From Gemmatimonadaceae bacterium (GTDB lineage Bacteria > Gemmatimonadota > Gemmatimonadetes > Gemmatimonadales > Gemmatimonadaceae): a stretch of 61,782 nucleotides of DNA. The DNA lies in the NCBI GenBank assembly GCA_013697785.1, contig JACCWE010000133.1:1-61782 (forward strand). Direction: 5' to 3'. Positions 8,433-17,415 of the stretch are shown here, piece after piece. The notes beneath the pieces were generated by a model. It was not told the DNA's origin. It worked only from the letters and a program-made list of their open reading frames with translations, and ran no database searches. The position numbers and the translations under genes are program-made. Positions within the stretch are counted from its first letter, which is position 1; every line of letters begins with the position of its first letter.

Positions 8433-9077
8433 GTGAATCCGCTCACCCGCCCGCTCGCACTCGCACTGCTCGTCGGCACGCTGCTCCTCGCCGGCGGCGC
8501 CGCCATGCATCCGATTCTTCACGGCGATGGCTCGATGGAGCTCGGCATGATCGGCTCGATGCCGATCTGGCGCACGATGCATCTCGCGATGCTCGGCGGC
8601 ACCGGGCTGATCATAGTAGGAATCTGGGTGCGGCTCGTCGGCGCGCCGTCGAACAGCCAGACCACCGGTGCCGTCATCGTGGCGCTCGCGATCATCACCG
8701 TCGGCATCGCGCTCGACTCGCTCAACACCACGTTCATGGCGGGTCCCGCATGGCGCATGGCGGGCGCGCTCGCCGCCGGCGATACCGCGGTGACGAGACA
8801 GTTCGAGTTGATGCATCCCGTGGGCCTGATGTCGGCGCGCTTCGGCAATTACCTCATAGCGCTCGGCGCACTGCTGCTCGGCGCGGCCGAGTGGCTGACG
8901 CTGGGACGGCCGAAGTGGCTGGCGGTGCTTGCGTGGATCGCGGCCGCGGGTGGCCTCGTGGGCGTGATCTTCTTCGACGAGGCGACCCCGGAAATGCTCG
9001 GCGCGGTATCGCTGTTGTGCGGATGGCAGGTCGGCGCGGCGATCGTCGCGCTCAGGAGACCCGCCGCGCTCAACTAG
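8433..9077 (+). CDS. Multi-pass membrane protein of unknown function
   Basis: This 214-aa protein has about six hydrophobic segments (near 7-25, 47-68, 75-98, 140-158, 163-182 and 190-208). It has a His/Met-rich first loop (A-M-H-P-I-L-H-G-D-G-S-M) and a further M-H-P motif at about residue 130, features that could bind a metal or haem but prove nothing. It is transcribed divergently from the SDR gene and its stop overlaps the stop of the convergent FAD oxidoreductase by 4 bases. No family was recognised. Confidence 0.65.
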   Translation: MNPLTRPLALALLVGTLLLAGGAAMHPILHGDGSMELGMIGSMPIWRTMHLAMLGGTGLIIVGIWVRLVGAPSNSQTTGAVIVALAIITVGIALDSLNTTFMAGPAWRMAGALAAGDTAVTRQFELMHPVGLMSARFGNYLIALGALLLGAAEWLTLGRPKWLAVLAWIAAAGGLVGVIFFDEATPEMLGAVSLLCGWQVGAAIVALRRPAALN

Positions 9078-10666
9078 TCCTTCAGAATCTCCTTCGCGGC
9101 GTTGTAGCCGCACGCGCCCATCACGCCACCACCCGGGTGCGTGGCCGCACCGCAGAGATAGAGATTTTTGATCGGCGTGCGGTACTGCGCCCACCCCGGC
9201 AGCGGCCTCATGAACGCGAGGCTGCTCAGCGACATCGTCCCCTGCATGATGTTGCCGCCGGTGAGTCCGAAGCGCGACTCGATGTCGCGAGGTGAGAGCA
9301 CCTGACGATTGATCACCGACTTCTTGAAGTTCGGCGCGTACTGGTTGAGGATGTCGAAGCAGCGGTCGGCGAACTTCTCCTTCGCCGCGTCGTACTGCTC
9401 CTGCGTCTCGGCGCCTTTCACGTTGTACGGGAAGTACTGGATGAACATCGACATGAGGTGCTGCCCTTCAGGCGCGACCGTCTTGTCGATGACGCTCGGG
9501 ATCGTGCACTCGAGGATCGGGCTCTCCGCCGGCTTGCCGTACTTCGCATCGTCGTACGCGCGCTCGATGTAGTCCATGTCGGGGGAGATGTGGATTGTGC
9601 CGCGATGCTGCGGGCCCGCCTGCGCTCCGGGCACCGAGGTGAAGTTCGGGAGCTCGCTGAGCGCGACGTTGATCTTGAGACTCGCGCTGGCGTAGTCGAG
9701 TCCCTTCACACCGGTGACGAAATCAGCGGGAAGATCCTTCTCGTCACAGAGCTTGAGGAAGGTGACGTTCGCGTCGGCGCCCGACGCGACCTTGGCGGCG
9801 CGAATCTCGGTGCCGTCCTTGAGCACGACGCCGATCGCGCGTCCGTTCTTGACGAGCACCTTTGCGACTTCTGCATTCGTGCGAATCTCGGCGCCCTTCG
9901 ACTTTGCCGACCCGGCGATCGCGTTGGAGATCCCGCCCATGCCGCCGCGCACGTAACCCCACACGCCGCGCACTCCGTTGCACTCACCCATCACGTGGTG
10001 AAACAGCACGTACGCGGTACCCGGCATCGACGGCGCGGCCATCGCGCCGATCACGGCGTCGGTTGCGAGCGTGACCTTGAGCTGCTCGGACTCGAACCAG
10101 CGATCGAGAATCGGCCGAGCCGCGCCGGTGAGGATCTCGATCGCCGTCGCGCCCTCGGGACCCATCTTCTTGAACTTCCAGGCCATCTTGCCGAGGTGCA
10201 TCATGTCGGACGGGCGCATGCTCCACGGGCTCGGCGGCGTCTGCATGAGCGTCGGCTCGATGAGATCGGCGCAGCGCTCGAGCATCGCCTCGTACTTCGG
10301 CAGCGCATCCGCATCCTTCTTCGAGAACTTGGAGACTTCGCGATGCGTCATCTCCTTGTCGGGACCCATCATGAGGGACTGGCCGTCGAGGAAGGGCGAG
10401 AACGACGACGGGCTGCGCGGAAGGAGCTCGAAGCCGAACTTGTGCAGCTCGAGCTCCTTGATGATCTCGGGGCGGAGGAGGCTGTTGACGTAGGCGGCAG
10501 TTGAGACCTTGTAGCCCGGCCAGAGCTCTTCGGTGACGCAGGCGCCGCCCACCATCTCGCGTCGCTCGAGCACGCATACGCTCTTGCCGGCGCGGGCGAG
10601 GTAGGCTGCGCAGACGAGCGCGTTGTGACCGCCACCGATGAAAACGACGTCGTAGCTCTTCGCCAT
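9074..10666 (-). CDS. FAD-dependent NAD(P)/FAD oxidoreductase (PYROXD2/CrtI-like)
   Basis: This 530-aa flavoprotein has an N-terminal dinucleotide-binding motif 'F-I-G-G-G-H-N-A-L-V', then 'V-L-E-R-R-E-M-V-G-G-A-C-V-T-E-E'. The C-terminal FAD motif is 'N-L-Y-L-C-G-A-A-T-H-P-G-G-G-V'. This is the architecture of phytoene-desaturase-like oxidoreductases, and the GGGHNAL form is typical of the PYROXD2 branch rather than true carotenoid desaturases. No crtB or other carotenoid gene is nearby, so carotenoid synthesis is not supported. The ATG at 10666 was chosen because upstream codons look non-coding; a palindrome sits directly before it. Confidence 0.85.
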   Translation of the reverse strand: MAKSYDVVFIGGGHNALVCAAYLARAGKSVCVLERREMVGGACVTEELWPGYKVSTAAYVNSLLRPEIIKELELHKFGFELLPRSPSSFSPFLDGQSLMMGPDKEMTHREVSKFSKKDADALPKYEAMLERCADLIEPTLMQTPPSPWSMRPSDMMHLGKMAWKFKKMGPEGATAIEILTGAARPILDRWFESEQLKVTLATDAVIGAMAAPSMPGTAYVLFHHVMGECNGVRGVWGYVRGGMGGISNAIAGSAKSKGAEIRTNAEVAKVLVKNGRAIGVVLKDGTEIRAAKVASGADANVTFLKLCDEKDLPADFVTGVKGLDYASASLKINVALSELPNFTSVPGAQAGPQHRGTIHISPDMDYIERAYDDAKYGKPAESPILECTIPSVIDKTVAPEGQHLMSMFIQYFPYNVKGAETQEQYDAAKEKFADRCFDILNQYAPNFKKSVINRQVLSPRDIESRFGLTGGNIMQGTMSLSSLAFMRPLPGWAQYRTPIKNLYLCGAATHPGGGVMGACGYNAAKEILKD

Positions 10667-10667
10667 A

Positions 10668-10679
10668 ATTGTATACAAT
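10668..10679. promoter_or_regulatory. Perfect 12-bp palindrome ATTGTATACAAT at the FAD-oxidoreductase start
   Basis: The palindrome lies one base upstream of the ATG (minus strand) of the FAD oxidoreductase gene. Its core TTGTATACAA fits the T-N-G-T-N(2)-A-C-N-A shape of GntR/FadR-type operators. A protein bound here would block both the leader and the ribosome site. No GntR gene is in the window, so the regulator is unknown. Confidence 0.5.
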
Positions 10680-10792
10680 GTAAAAGGACAGAACTTTGGA
10701 TCTGGTAGGCTTCGGTAAGATCGGGCCGAGGCTGGTTTTCCGCCAGCCCTGCGAGCCCGCAAGGAAATCACCCTGGAATTCGAGCCGCTGCT

Positions 10793-12166
10793 TTAAGGCG
10801 CCTCGGTCTTGACCGGCGTAAGATAGATAATCCCCGACTTCATCACGAACGACATGTGCGCGAACTTGCCGACATCGGCGAGCCCGTCGCCCACGACCGC
10901 CACGAGGTCCGCGCGCTTACCCGGCGCGATCGAGCCGGTTTCACTCTGCCAGCCGATGAGGGTGGCGGCGTTGATCGTCGCGGCCTGCAGGATCTGCATC
11001 GGCGTCATTCCGCCGAACTTGATCATCAACGGAAACTGCTGCGCGTTCTCGCCGTTCGGATAGACGCTCGCGTCGGTGCCGAACGCCATCTTCACCCCTG
11101 CAGCGACCGCCTTTCGGAACCCCTCATGCTTGAGATTCGACATGATCGAATCCTTGTGCAGGATTTCCTGCGACCAGCCGAGCTTGTGGCCCATCGTGCG
11201 GATGTACTCGCCGTCGATGAGATCGGAGACGAGATACGTCCCGTGCTCCTTCATGAGCTTGATGCCCTCATCATCGAGCATCGATCCGTGCTCGATCGAT
11301 GCGACACCGGCGCGCACCGCGGCCTTGATCCCCTCGCTTCCGTGCGCATGCGCCGCGACGCGCGCTCCGTACTTTGCCGCCTCGGTCACCGCCGCATGAA
11401 TCTCCTCCTCGCTGAACTCTTCGACGCCCGGCTTCGTCCCCGATGTCAGCACCGCGCCCGTCGCAATCACCTTGATCACATCCGCGCCGCGATTCAGAAT
11501 CTCGCGCACGCGCTGCCGAACTTCGCTCGCAGAGTTGGCGATGCCCACGCGCATGTCGGCGGGAAGTCTCACGTCGGCCGCCTGGCCGGCGATCTCGCCT
11601 CCGCCCGAGCTCACGGTGATGTACGCGCCCGCGACTGCCATGCGCGGTCCCATCACGAGCCCGTCGTTGATGTAGTCGCGAAGCGCAATGTCGAGAAATG
11701 CGCGATACGTGCCCACGTCGCGGACGGTGGTGAAGCCCGAGAGCAGCGTGCGCCGAGCGTGCACGACGCCGTCGAGCGTCTCCTGCGCGGCCGATCGCTC
11801 GAGCGGGACGAGATAATTGGCCGAAGTTTCGCCGCCGATCAGGTGCGTGTGGCAGTCGATGAGCCCGGGCGTGACGGTGTACTGCGAGAGATCGACGACC
11901 TTCGCGCCCGCGGGGATGTGGCCCGGCGCGGCTTCGACGGAGACGATGCGTTCGCCTCGTACTATGACGACTCGATCGCGGAGCACCCTCCCCGCATCGA
12001 CGTCGACGAGCCATCCGGCGCGAACCGCCGTCACGACGGTGCTGTCCGGCGGCGCATACGGCGCCTTCATGATGTCGAGCGCCTGCGCGCCGCTCGCGCG
12101 TGCGGCGATGCTCAGGGCCGCGCACACGGCGACGACCGCGCGCGAGAGCTGCCATGCGGACATCAT
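10793..12166 (-). CDS. Secreted metal-dependent amidohydrolase (paralog A)
   Basis: This 457-aa amidohydrolase-superfamily protein has a Sec signal peptide (about 1-27, ending S-G-A-Q). Metal ligands are visible: D-C-H-T-H (His 106 and 108), a Lys in 'V-I-K-V-I-A-T' likely to be carboxylated, 'A-A-H-A-H-G', 'I-E-H-G' and the Asp of 'F-G-T-D-A'. The pattern fits the imidazolonepropionase/Xaa-Pro-dipeptidase-like group that hydrolyses cyclic amides or dipeptides. The ATG at 12166 overlaps the stop of the upstream paralog (ATGA), so the pair is coupled. The two copies arose by tandem duplication and remain closely similar along their whole length. Confidence 0.88.
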   Translation of the reverse strand: MMSAWQLSRAVVAVCAALSIAARASGAQALDIMKAPYAPPDSTVVTAVRAGWLVDVDAGRVLRDRVVIVRGERIVSVEAAPGHIPAGAKVVDLSQYTVTPGLIDCHTHLIGGETSANYLVPLERSAAQETLDGVVHARRTLLSGFTTVRDVGTYRAFLDIALRDYINDGLVMGPRMAVAGAYITVSSGGGEIAGQAADVRLPADMRVGIANSASEVRQRVREILNRGADVIKVIATGAVLTSGTKPGVEEFSEEEIHAAVTEAAKYGARVAAHAHGSEGIKAAVRAGVASIEHGSMLDDEGIKLMKEHGTYLVSDLIDGEYIRTMGHKLGWSQEILHKDSIMSNLKHEGFRKAVAAGVKMAFGTDASVYPNGENAQQFPLMIKFGGMTPMQILQAATINAATLIGWQSETGSIAPGKRADLVAVVGDGLADVGKFAHMSFVMKSGIIYLTPVKTEAP

Positions 12167-13497
12167 GGCGACTTGTAGATCGCGCCCATCTTCATCACGA
12201 ACGCGACGTTCGTGTAGCGCGAGATGTCCGCGAGCCCATCGCCCTCCACCGCGACGATGTCCGCCGACTTCCCCACCGCGATCGAGCCGATCTTGTCCTG
12301 CCATCCGATCAGCGTCGCGCCGTTGATCGTCGCGGCCTGCAGTGCCTGCATCGGCGTCATCCCGAACTTCACCATGTACGGGAGTTGCCGCGCGTTCAGC
12401 CCGTGCGGATACACGCCCGCATCGGTGCCGAACGTCATCTTCACTCCGGCGGCAACCGCCTTCCGGAAGCCGGCGCGCTGCGCATCCGTCGTCTCGAGAT
12501 TCTTCCGCAGTATCTCGGCGGACCAGCCCTGCGCCCGCCCCTCGACGTCCGTGTAGCTCCCGTTGTAGATGTCGGCATCGAGATAGGTCCCGTGCTCCTT
12601 CATCAGACGGATCGACTCATCCGTCATGAGCGAGCCGTGCTCGATCGACGCGACCCCCGCCTTCACCGCAGCGTTGATCCCTTCCGGTCCGTGCGCGTGC
12701 GCGGCGACTCGCGCGCCGTACTTCGCCGCCTCCGTCACGGCCGCGTGGATCTCCTCCTCGCTGTACTCTTCGACGCCGGGCTTCGTCCCCGGCGCGAGCA
12801 CCGCGCCGGTCGCGATGATCTTGATCAGGTCCGCGCCGCGATTGAGAATCTCGCGCACGCGCTGCCGCACCTCGTCCGCGTTGTTCGCGACGCCGAAGCG
12901 CATCTCCGCCGGGAGGCCGACGTCCGATGCGAGCCCCGTCACCTCGCCGCCGCCGCTGCTCACTGTGATGTACGCGCCCGCCACCGCCATGCGGGGCCCC
13001 ATCACATAGCCGTCGTTAATGTAGTCGCGCAGCGCGACGTCGAGAAAGGCGCGGTAGGTTCCTACATCGCGCACGGTCGTGAAGCCCGCGAGCAGCGTGC
13101 GCCGCGCGTTCTTCACTCCGTCGAGCTCCTCCTGCCCCGCGCTTCGCTCGAGCGGCGCCGAGGCGTTCGCCGACTCGTCGCCGCCGATCAGATGCGTGTG
13201 ACAGTCGATCAGACCGGGCGTCACCGTGTACTTCGAGAGATCGAACACCTTGGCGCCCGCGGGCACGTGTCCCGGCGCGGGCTCGATTGACGCGATCTTG
13301 TCGCCCCGCACCACGATCACCTGATCGCGAAGCACCGTTCCCTTCTCGACGTCGACGAGCCGCCCGGCCTTGATCACCGTTACCGCCGTTGCAGCGGGCG
13401 GGAGATACGGCGGCGTCATGTAATCCGGCATTTGCGCGGAAAGCGGTGCGACGCAGAGGAGCAGCGCTGCCGTCGGTACGGCCAGGAGTCTTTGCAT
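12163..13497 (-). CDS. Secreted metal-dependent amidohydrolase (paralog B)
   Basis: This 444-aa protein is the first gene of the tandem pair. A signal peptide (about 1-22) precedes a small beta domain and a TIM barrel with H100 and H102 (D-C-H-T-H), K226 (L-I-K-I-I-A-T), H267 and H269 (A-H-A-H), H287 (I-E-H-G-S) and D359 (F-G-T-D-A). This is a complete binuclear amidohydrolase site. Differences from paralog A cluster in the loop after residue 305 (D-A-D-I-Y-N-G-S-Y), which may shape the substrate pocket. The likely role is periplasmic hydrolysis of dipeptides or related amides; the exact substrate is unknown. Confidence 0.88.
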   Translation of the reverse strand: MQRLLAVPTAALLLCVAPLSAQMPDYMTPPYLPPAATAVTVIKAGRLVDVEKGTVLRDQVIVVRGDKIASIEPAPGHVPAGAKVFDLSKYTVTPGLIDCHTHLIGGDESANASAPLERSAGQEELDGVKNARRTLLAGFTTVRDVGTYRAFLDVALRDYINDGYVMGPRMAVAGAYITVSSGGGEVTGLASDVGLPAEMRFGVANNADEVRQRVREILNRGADLIKIIATGAVLAPGTKPGVEEYSEEEIHAAVTEAAKYGARVAAHAHGPEGINAAVKAGVASIEHGSLMTDESIRLMKEHGTYLDADIYNGSYTDVEGRAQGWSAEILRKNLETTDAQRAGFRKAVAAGVKMTFGTDAGVYPHGLNARQLPYMVKFGMTPMQALQAATINGATLIGWQDKIGSIAVGKSADIVAVEGDGLADISRYTNVAFVMKMGAIYKSP

Positions 13498-13502
13498 ACA
13501 AT
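13491..13502. promoter_or_regulatory. TTTGCATACAAT element at the paralog-B start
   Basis: The same 12-mer recurs at 13822-13833 inside the Rieske gene. It differs by one base from the TTGTATACAA core at 10668-10679 (read on the minus strand as TTGTATGCAA). It overlaps the initiating ATG of amidohydrolase paralog B. It may be a second, weaker site for the regulator proposed at 10668; coincidence cannot be excluded. Confidence 0.3.
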
Positions 13503-13651
13503 GCCGGGAGTGGGTCGTGGGTGGAGGCCTCCTCACATGATGGCGCCTCCGCCGTCCGTCCGACAGGGCAACCCCCACCCGGGCCTCCCGCCCTTTCGCC
13601 TTTCCCCCTCACCTCTCATCTTGGGGATCCCACCATCACCCGGACTCGCAC

Positions 13652-14797
13652 ATGGCGACCTTCGTCAAGACACGGGATATCCCGATCGCCGGCGCTCACA
13701 CGCTGCCGCAGGACTTCTTCATCTCCCCCGAGCTCTTCGGCCAGGAGCGCGACCGCATCTTCGCGCGCCGCTGGGTATGCATCGGACGAGAGTCGAAGAT
13801 CGCGAACAAGGGCGATTATTTTTTGCATACAATCGGAAACGACAGCATCATCATCCTCCGCGATCAATCCGGTGAGATCCGCGCGCACTACAACAGCTGC
13901 CGCCATCGCGGCGCCCGCATGTGCGAAGCCACCTCGGGCAAGTTTTCCGAGACCATCCAGTGTCCCTACCACGCCTGGACCTACGCCCTGGACGGCCGCC
14001 TGGTCGGCGCCCAGACGAGCGACTCGATCCCCGGCTTCGACAAGAAGAGCTTCAGCCTCGTCAGCGTCGCAGTAGCGAGCTGGGAAGGCTTCCTCTTCAT
14101 CAACCAGGATCCGAACCCCGAGCCCTTCGAGGAAGCCTTTGCCTCACTCCTCGGCCGCTTCGAGCGCTTCAACCTCCCGGGGCTCACCGTCGCGCGCACG
14201 ATCGAGTACGACGTGAAGGCGAACTGGAAGCTCGTCTTCCAGAACTACTCGGAGTGCTATCACTGCTCTCCAGTGCATCCGCAGCTCACGAAGATCACTC
14301 CTTCCAACAGCGGCGAAAACGATCTCTTCGAGGGACCCTTCCTCGGAGGCTACATGGTGATGAACGAGCAGCACGAGAGCCTGACGATGAGCGGTGAAGC
14401 GTGCGGCGTCACCGTCGGCGAGCTCGATGAGGCGGACATGAAGCGAGTGTACTACTACTCGATCTTCCCGAACATGCTGCTGAGCCTCCACCCCGACTAC
14501 GTGATGGCGCACTACATCACACCCGTCGCGCCGGACCGCTCGCTCATCACCTGCGAGTGGCTCTTTCACCCGGACAGCGTTCACGATGAGACGTGGGACG
14601 TCGAGGATGGAATCGCCTTCTGGGATCTCACCAATCGCCAGGACTGGCACGTCTGCGAGATCAGCCAGCAGGGGATCCAGTCGCGCGGCTATCGCCCCGG
14701 TCCATATTCGAGCCGCGAGAGCCTCTCCGTGATGTTCGACCGCGAGGTGCTCAACGCGCTCGGCCGCGACGGCGAAGGCGGCGGAGACATCGACTGA
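13652..14797 (+). CDS. Rieske non-haem iron oxygenase alpha subunit (GbcA/CntA-like)
   Basis: This 381-aa oxygenase has a Rieske 2Fe-2S site C83-x-H85 and C104-x-x-H107 (C-R-H-R-G...C-P-Y-H-A-W). A mononuclear iron site lies at 'S-E-C-Y-H-C-S-P-V-H-P' (Glu201, His204, His209). This form is typical of the ring-hydroxylating-oxygenase branch that demethylates quaternary ammonium compounds such as glycine betaine, carnitine or stachydrine. The neighbours, a second such oxygenase and a sarcosine-oxidase-like enzyme, favour that reading. A flavin/ferredoxin reductase partner is required but is not encoded in the window. Confidence 0.85.
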   Translation: MATFVKTRDIPIAGAHTLPQDFFISPELFGQERDRIFARRWVCIGRESKIANKGDYFLHTIGNDSIIILRDQSGEIRAHYNSCRHRGARMCEATSGKFSETIQCPYHAWTYALDGRLVGAQTSDSIPGFDKKSFSLVSVAVASWEGFLFINQDPNPEPFEEAFASLLGRFERFNLPGLTVARTIEYDVKANWKLVFQNYSECYHCSPVHPQLTKITPSNSGENDLFEGPFLGGYMVMNEQHESLTMSGEACGVTVGELDEADMKRVYYYSIFPNMLLSLHPDYVMAHYITPVAPDRSLITCEWLFHPDSVHDETWDVEDGIAFWDLTNRQDWHVCEISQQGIQSRGYRPGPYSSRESLSVMFDREVLNALGRDGEGGGDID

Positions 14798-14836
14798 GCA
14801 CGCTCGGCCCCTCGTCGCGACAAAGGCCCTCGCGTT

Positions 14837-16252
14837 CTACTTGCGACCTCCAATCACGTAGAGCCCAATGCCCAGAACGATCGTTGCCGCGGAGAGCCCG
14901 ACGATCTTGATCACGGCGAGTGGCTTGTTCGGCTCGTCGTCCGCGGGAAGCATCGCGAGTCCGATCGCTACCGCGGTGGTCGTGAATCCGACTACGGCGA
15001 GGGCGATCGCAACGGGCTTTCCTCCCGGCACGCGCATCACCTCGGGTCCCGCAGGCTCGCGCTGCAGCTTGATCAGCGCCCCGAACATGAACAGGTACGG
15101 GATGAAGAACGCGATCACGGCCATGCTGACGAGTACGTTGTAGGCCCCTTCCACCGACGTTCCCGCCTGGCCGGCGAAGACGAAGACTGCCGCGATCGCC
15201 GCCTGTACGAGCAGCGCGACGTACGGCGACCCCCACTTCGGATGGATCTTCGCAAAGGCGGGAGGCAGCCGCTTGTCGATCCCGATCACGAACGGAAGTC
15301 TGCCGGCCGCAGCGAACCACGCGCCTCCCTGCCCGATGCAGCCGACGGTGATCAACAGCGCGACCCCCGCGCCGATCCACGGGATCCCCAGCTTCGTGGC
15401 TACGAGAGTTATCGCGCGCATGATTCCCTGCATGGTCTGGATCTCGGCTGCAGGCATCGCGAGCAGCAGCGCGACCGTGGCCGCGACGTAGAGAATCGTG
15501 ACGAGCACGCCCGAGATGAGTAGCGCGCGCGGAATATTTCGGCGCGCATTCTCGATCTCATCGCCGAGCATCGATGCGCTTTCGAGTCCGCTCAGCGAGA
15601 AGGCGACCGTCGACCAGAAGATGATGTCCTTGAGATGCGTGCTCGGAATGAAGGAGTGCGCAGTGAATGACGTCGCCGACCCGTAGAGCATTGCCGAGGC
15701 GATTCCCATGCCGACGAGAACGATTCCCGGAACCCAGAGCCCGATCGCACCGAGATTGTGCAGCCACTTCCCGATGTTGAGACCGACGACGTTCAAGCCG
15801 CTCGCGATTGCGAGCGCAATCATCGAGAAGATGATGAAGTACGACTGACTGTGCTGCAGGTGGTCGAAGTGATGGCCGAAGACGTAGAGCGCGTTCGCGG
15901 CCGTGAAGTAGAACAGGCTCGGGAAGTACGGCAAATTCGAGCACCAGTACAGATATCCCGAGAGATAGCCCGGGAATTCGCCGAATGCGCGCCGCGTCCA
16001 CGCGTACAGACCGCCCTCATCCGGATGGCGCGACGACAGCTCGAGCACCGTGAACATCAGCGGCACGTAGAACGCCAGCGCACCGATGATCCAGATGACG
16101 ACGGAGCTCGGCCCCGCCGCCGCGGCCGACGAGATGAAGCGGATGCTGAATCCCGTGACGAGATAGAAAAGTACGAGGTCGCGGAAGCCCATCGCGCGCT
16201 TGAGATGCGCGATCGCGCCTTCCTTCGCCGTGCCCTCTTCCGCCACCGTCAC
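14837..16252 (-). CDS. APC-superfamily amino acid permease
   Basis: This 471-aa inner-membrane transporter has about 12-13 hydrophobic segments. It starts 'A-M-G-F-R-D-L-V-L-F-Y-L-V-T-G' and has a Gly-rich first helix region and a conserved loop 'E-I-E-N-A-R-R-N-I-P-R-A-L', as in APC transporters. It probably takes up an amino acid or betaine-like compound used by the coupled oxidases. The GTG start overlaps the stop of the sarcosine-oxidase-like gene (GTGA), making it the last gene of a three-gene operon. Substrate specificity cannot be read. Confidence 0.85.
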   Translation of the reverse strand: MTVAEEGTAKEGAIAHLKRAMGFRDLVLFYLVTGFSIRFISSAAAAGPSSVVIWIIGALAFYVPLMFTVLELSSRHPDEGGLYAWTRRAFGEFPGYLSGYLYWCSNLPYFPSLFYFTAANALYVFGHHFDHLQHSQSYFIIFSMIALAIASGLNVVGLNIGKWLHNLGAIGLWVPGIVLVGMGIASAMLYGSATSFTAHSFIPSTHLKDIIFWSTVAFSLSGLESASMLGDEIENARRNIPRALLISGVLVTILYVAATVALLLAMPAAEIQTMQGIMRAITLVATKLGIPWIGAGVALLITVGCIGQGGAWFAAAGRLPFVIGIDKRLPPAFAKIHPKWGSPYVALLVQAAIAAVFVFAGQAGTSVEGAYNVLVSMAVIAFFIPYLFMFGALIKLQREPAGPEVMRVPGGKPVAIALAVVGFTTTAVAIGLAMLPADDEPNKPLAVIKIVGLSAATIVLGIGLYVIGGRK

Positions 16253-17415
16253 TGCATGTAGTTCTTCGGGGGATTCCTCATCTTGAGAATTGGGCGATCG
16301 AGCACAAACGGCTCGAGATCGATCGTCGACTCGCCGGTGAGCGCGAGCTCGGAGAGCAGCCGCCCGATCTGCGACGCGAACTTGAACGCGTGCCCCGCCC
16401 CGATCGCGACGACGACGTTGTCGTGTCCCGGCACCGTGTCGATCACGAAGTCCCGATCGGGCGTCAGCGTGTAGAGACACGTCTTCGTGTAAATGATCGG
16501 CCCCAGGGCGCCAGGAATGTAGCGTGAGAGAAATTCCTCGACCCCGCGCAGATTTTCCGGCTCGACTTCGAAGTCGCGAGTGTCCGCCGTCGTCGGCTTG
16601 CCTCCCGCATCCTGCGCCGCCTTCGGCCCTGCCTCGCCAAACGTCGGGAAACCATAAAAGCAGGGATCATCCATCCATATCCACACCGGGAATCTGTCCG
16701 GCGCGAAATCCTCGGGATGCTGCGCCGCGAAGTACGTCACCTGCTCGCGCGTGACCTCGAGCGGAATTTCCATTCCGAGGTAGCCGAGCGCGCGGTTGGA
16801 CCACGGCCCCGCCGCGATCACGAGCTTCCTGCAGGTGAACGTTCCGTCAGGCGTCTCGACCGTGACCTCGTCGCCGCTCGTAACGATGTTCGTCACCGGC
16901 GTATTGTCGATCAGCGTCGCGCCGTTCGCGCGCGCCATCTTCTGATGCGCCGCGTTCGCGCGCGCGGCCATCGCGATTCCACTGTCTTCCTGGAAGAGCC
17001 CTTCGATGTCATCGCTCAGCGTGAACTGCGGCCACCGCTTCATGATCTCGTCCGCATCGAGATCCTCGTACTCTACGTTGCACGCGCTCATCGCAGTGCG
17101 GTAGGTGTCGAGCGGGATCTTCGTGTCGTGCTTCGCTATGTCGAGGCCACCGGTCTTGAGCACCACTTGGTCGCCGCTCTCGCGCTCGAGCGTGTGCCAC
17201 GCGTCGTAGGCGAGCTTCGCGAGCTCTACGTACGCCGTGTTGTGATACGAGAGCCGGATGATGCGCGAGTGATCCTGCGACTCGCCGCGCACGTGCCCGA
17301 TCTCGTACTGCTCGAGCCCGAGCACCTCTCCTCCCGCCTTTCGCGAGAGCCAGTACGCCGCGCCGCTTCCGAGCCCACCGAGTCCGAGCACGATGTATTC
17401 GTAGTTGCGCTTCAC
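16249..17415 (-). CDS. Monomeric sarcosine oxidase-like flavoenzyme
   Basis: This 388-aa FAD enzyme has G-L-G-G-L-G-S (residues 11-17), then 'E-x-Y-E-I-G-H-V-R-G-E-S-Q-D-H-S-R' for FAD binding. C313 in 'T-K-T-C-L-Y-T-L-T-P-D' aligns with the Cys that binds FAD covalently in monomeric sarcosine oxidase (MSOX). The family oxidatively demethylates N-methyl amino acids, giving formaldehyde and H2O2; N-methyltryptophan and pipecolate oxidases are close relatives. It lies between the Rieske oxygenase and the permease, with GTGA overlaps at both ends. Its role after the first demethylation step is inferred from this context. Confidence 0.88.
   Translation of the reverse strand: MKRNYEYIVLGLGGLGSGAAYWLSRKAGGEVLGLEQYEIGHVRGESQDHSRIIRLSYHNTAYVELAKLAYDAWHTLERESGDQVVLKTGGLDIAKHDTKIPLDTYRTAMSACNVEYEDLDADEIMKRWPQFTLSDDIEGLFQEDSGIAMAARANAAHQKMARANGATLIDNTPVTNIVTSGDEVTVETPDGTFTCRKLVIAAGPWSNRALGYLGMEIPLEVTREQVTYFAAQHPEDFAPDRFPVWIWMDDPCFYGFPTFGEAGPKAAQDAGGKPTTADTRDFEVEPENLRGVEEFLSRYIPGALGPIIYTKTCLYTLTPDRDFVIDTVPGHDNVVVAIGAGHAFKFASQIGRLLSELALTGESTIDLEPFVLDRPILKMRNPPKNYMQ

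Noticed and set aside
9074-10666. Phytoene desaturase of a carotenoid cluster
   Set aside because: The FAD protein belongs to the PYROXD2-like branch by its GGGHNAL motif, and no other carotenoid gene is near.
13498-13651. Glycine riboswitch upstream of the Rieske gene
   Set aside because: The sequence is C-rich with a GGAGGCCTCC palindrome but lacks the glycine aptamer core pattern.
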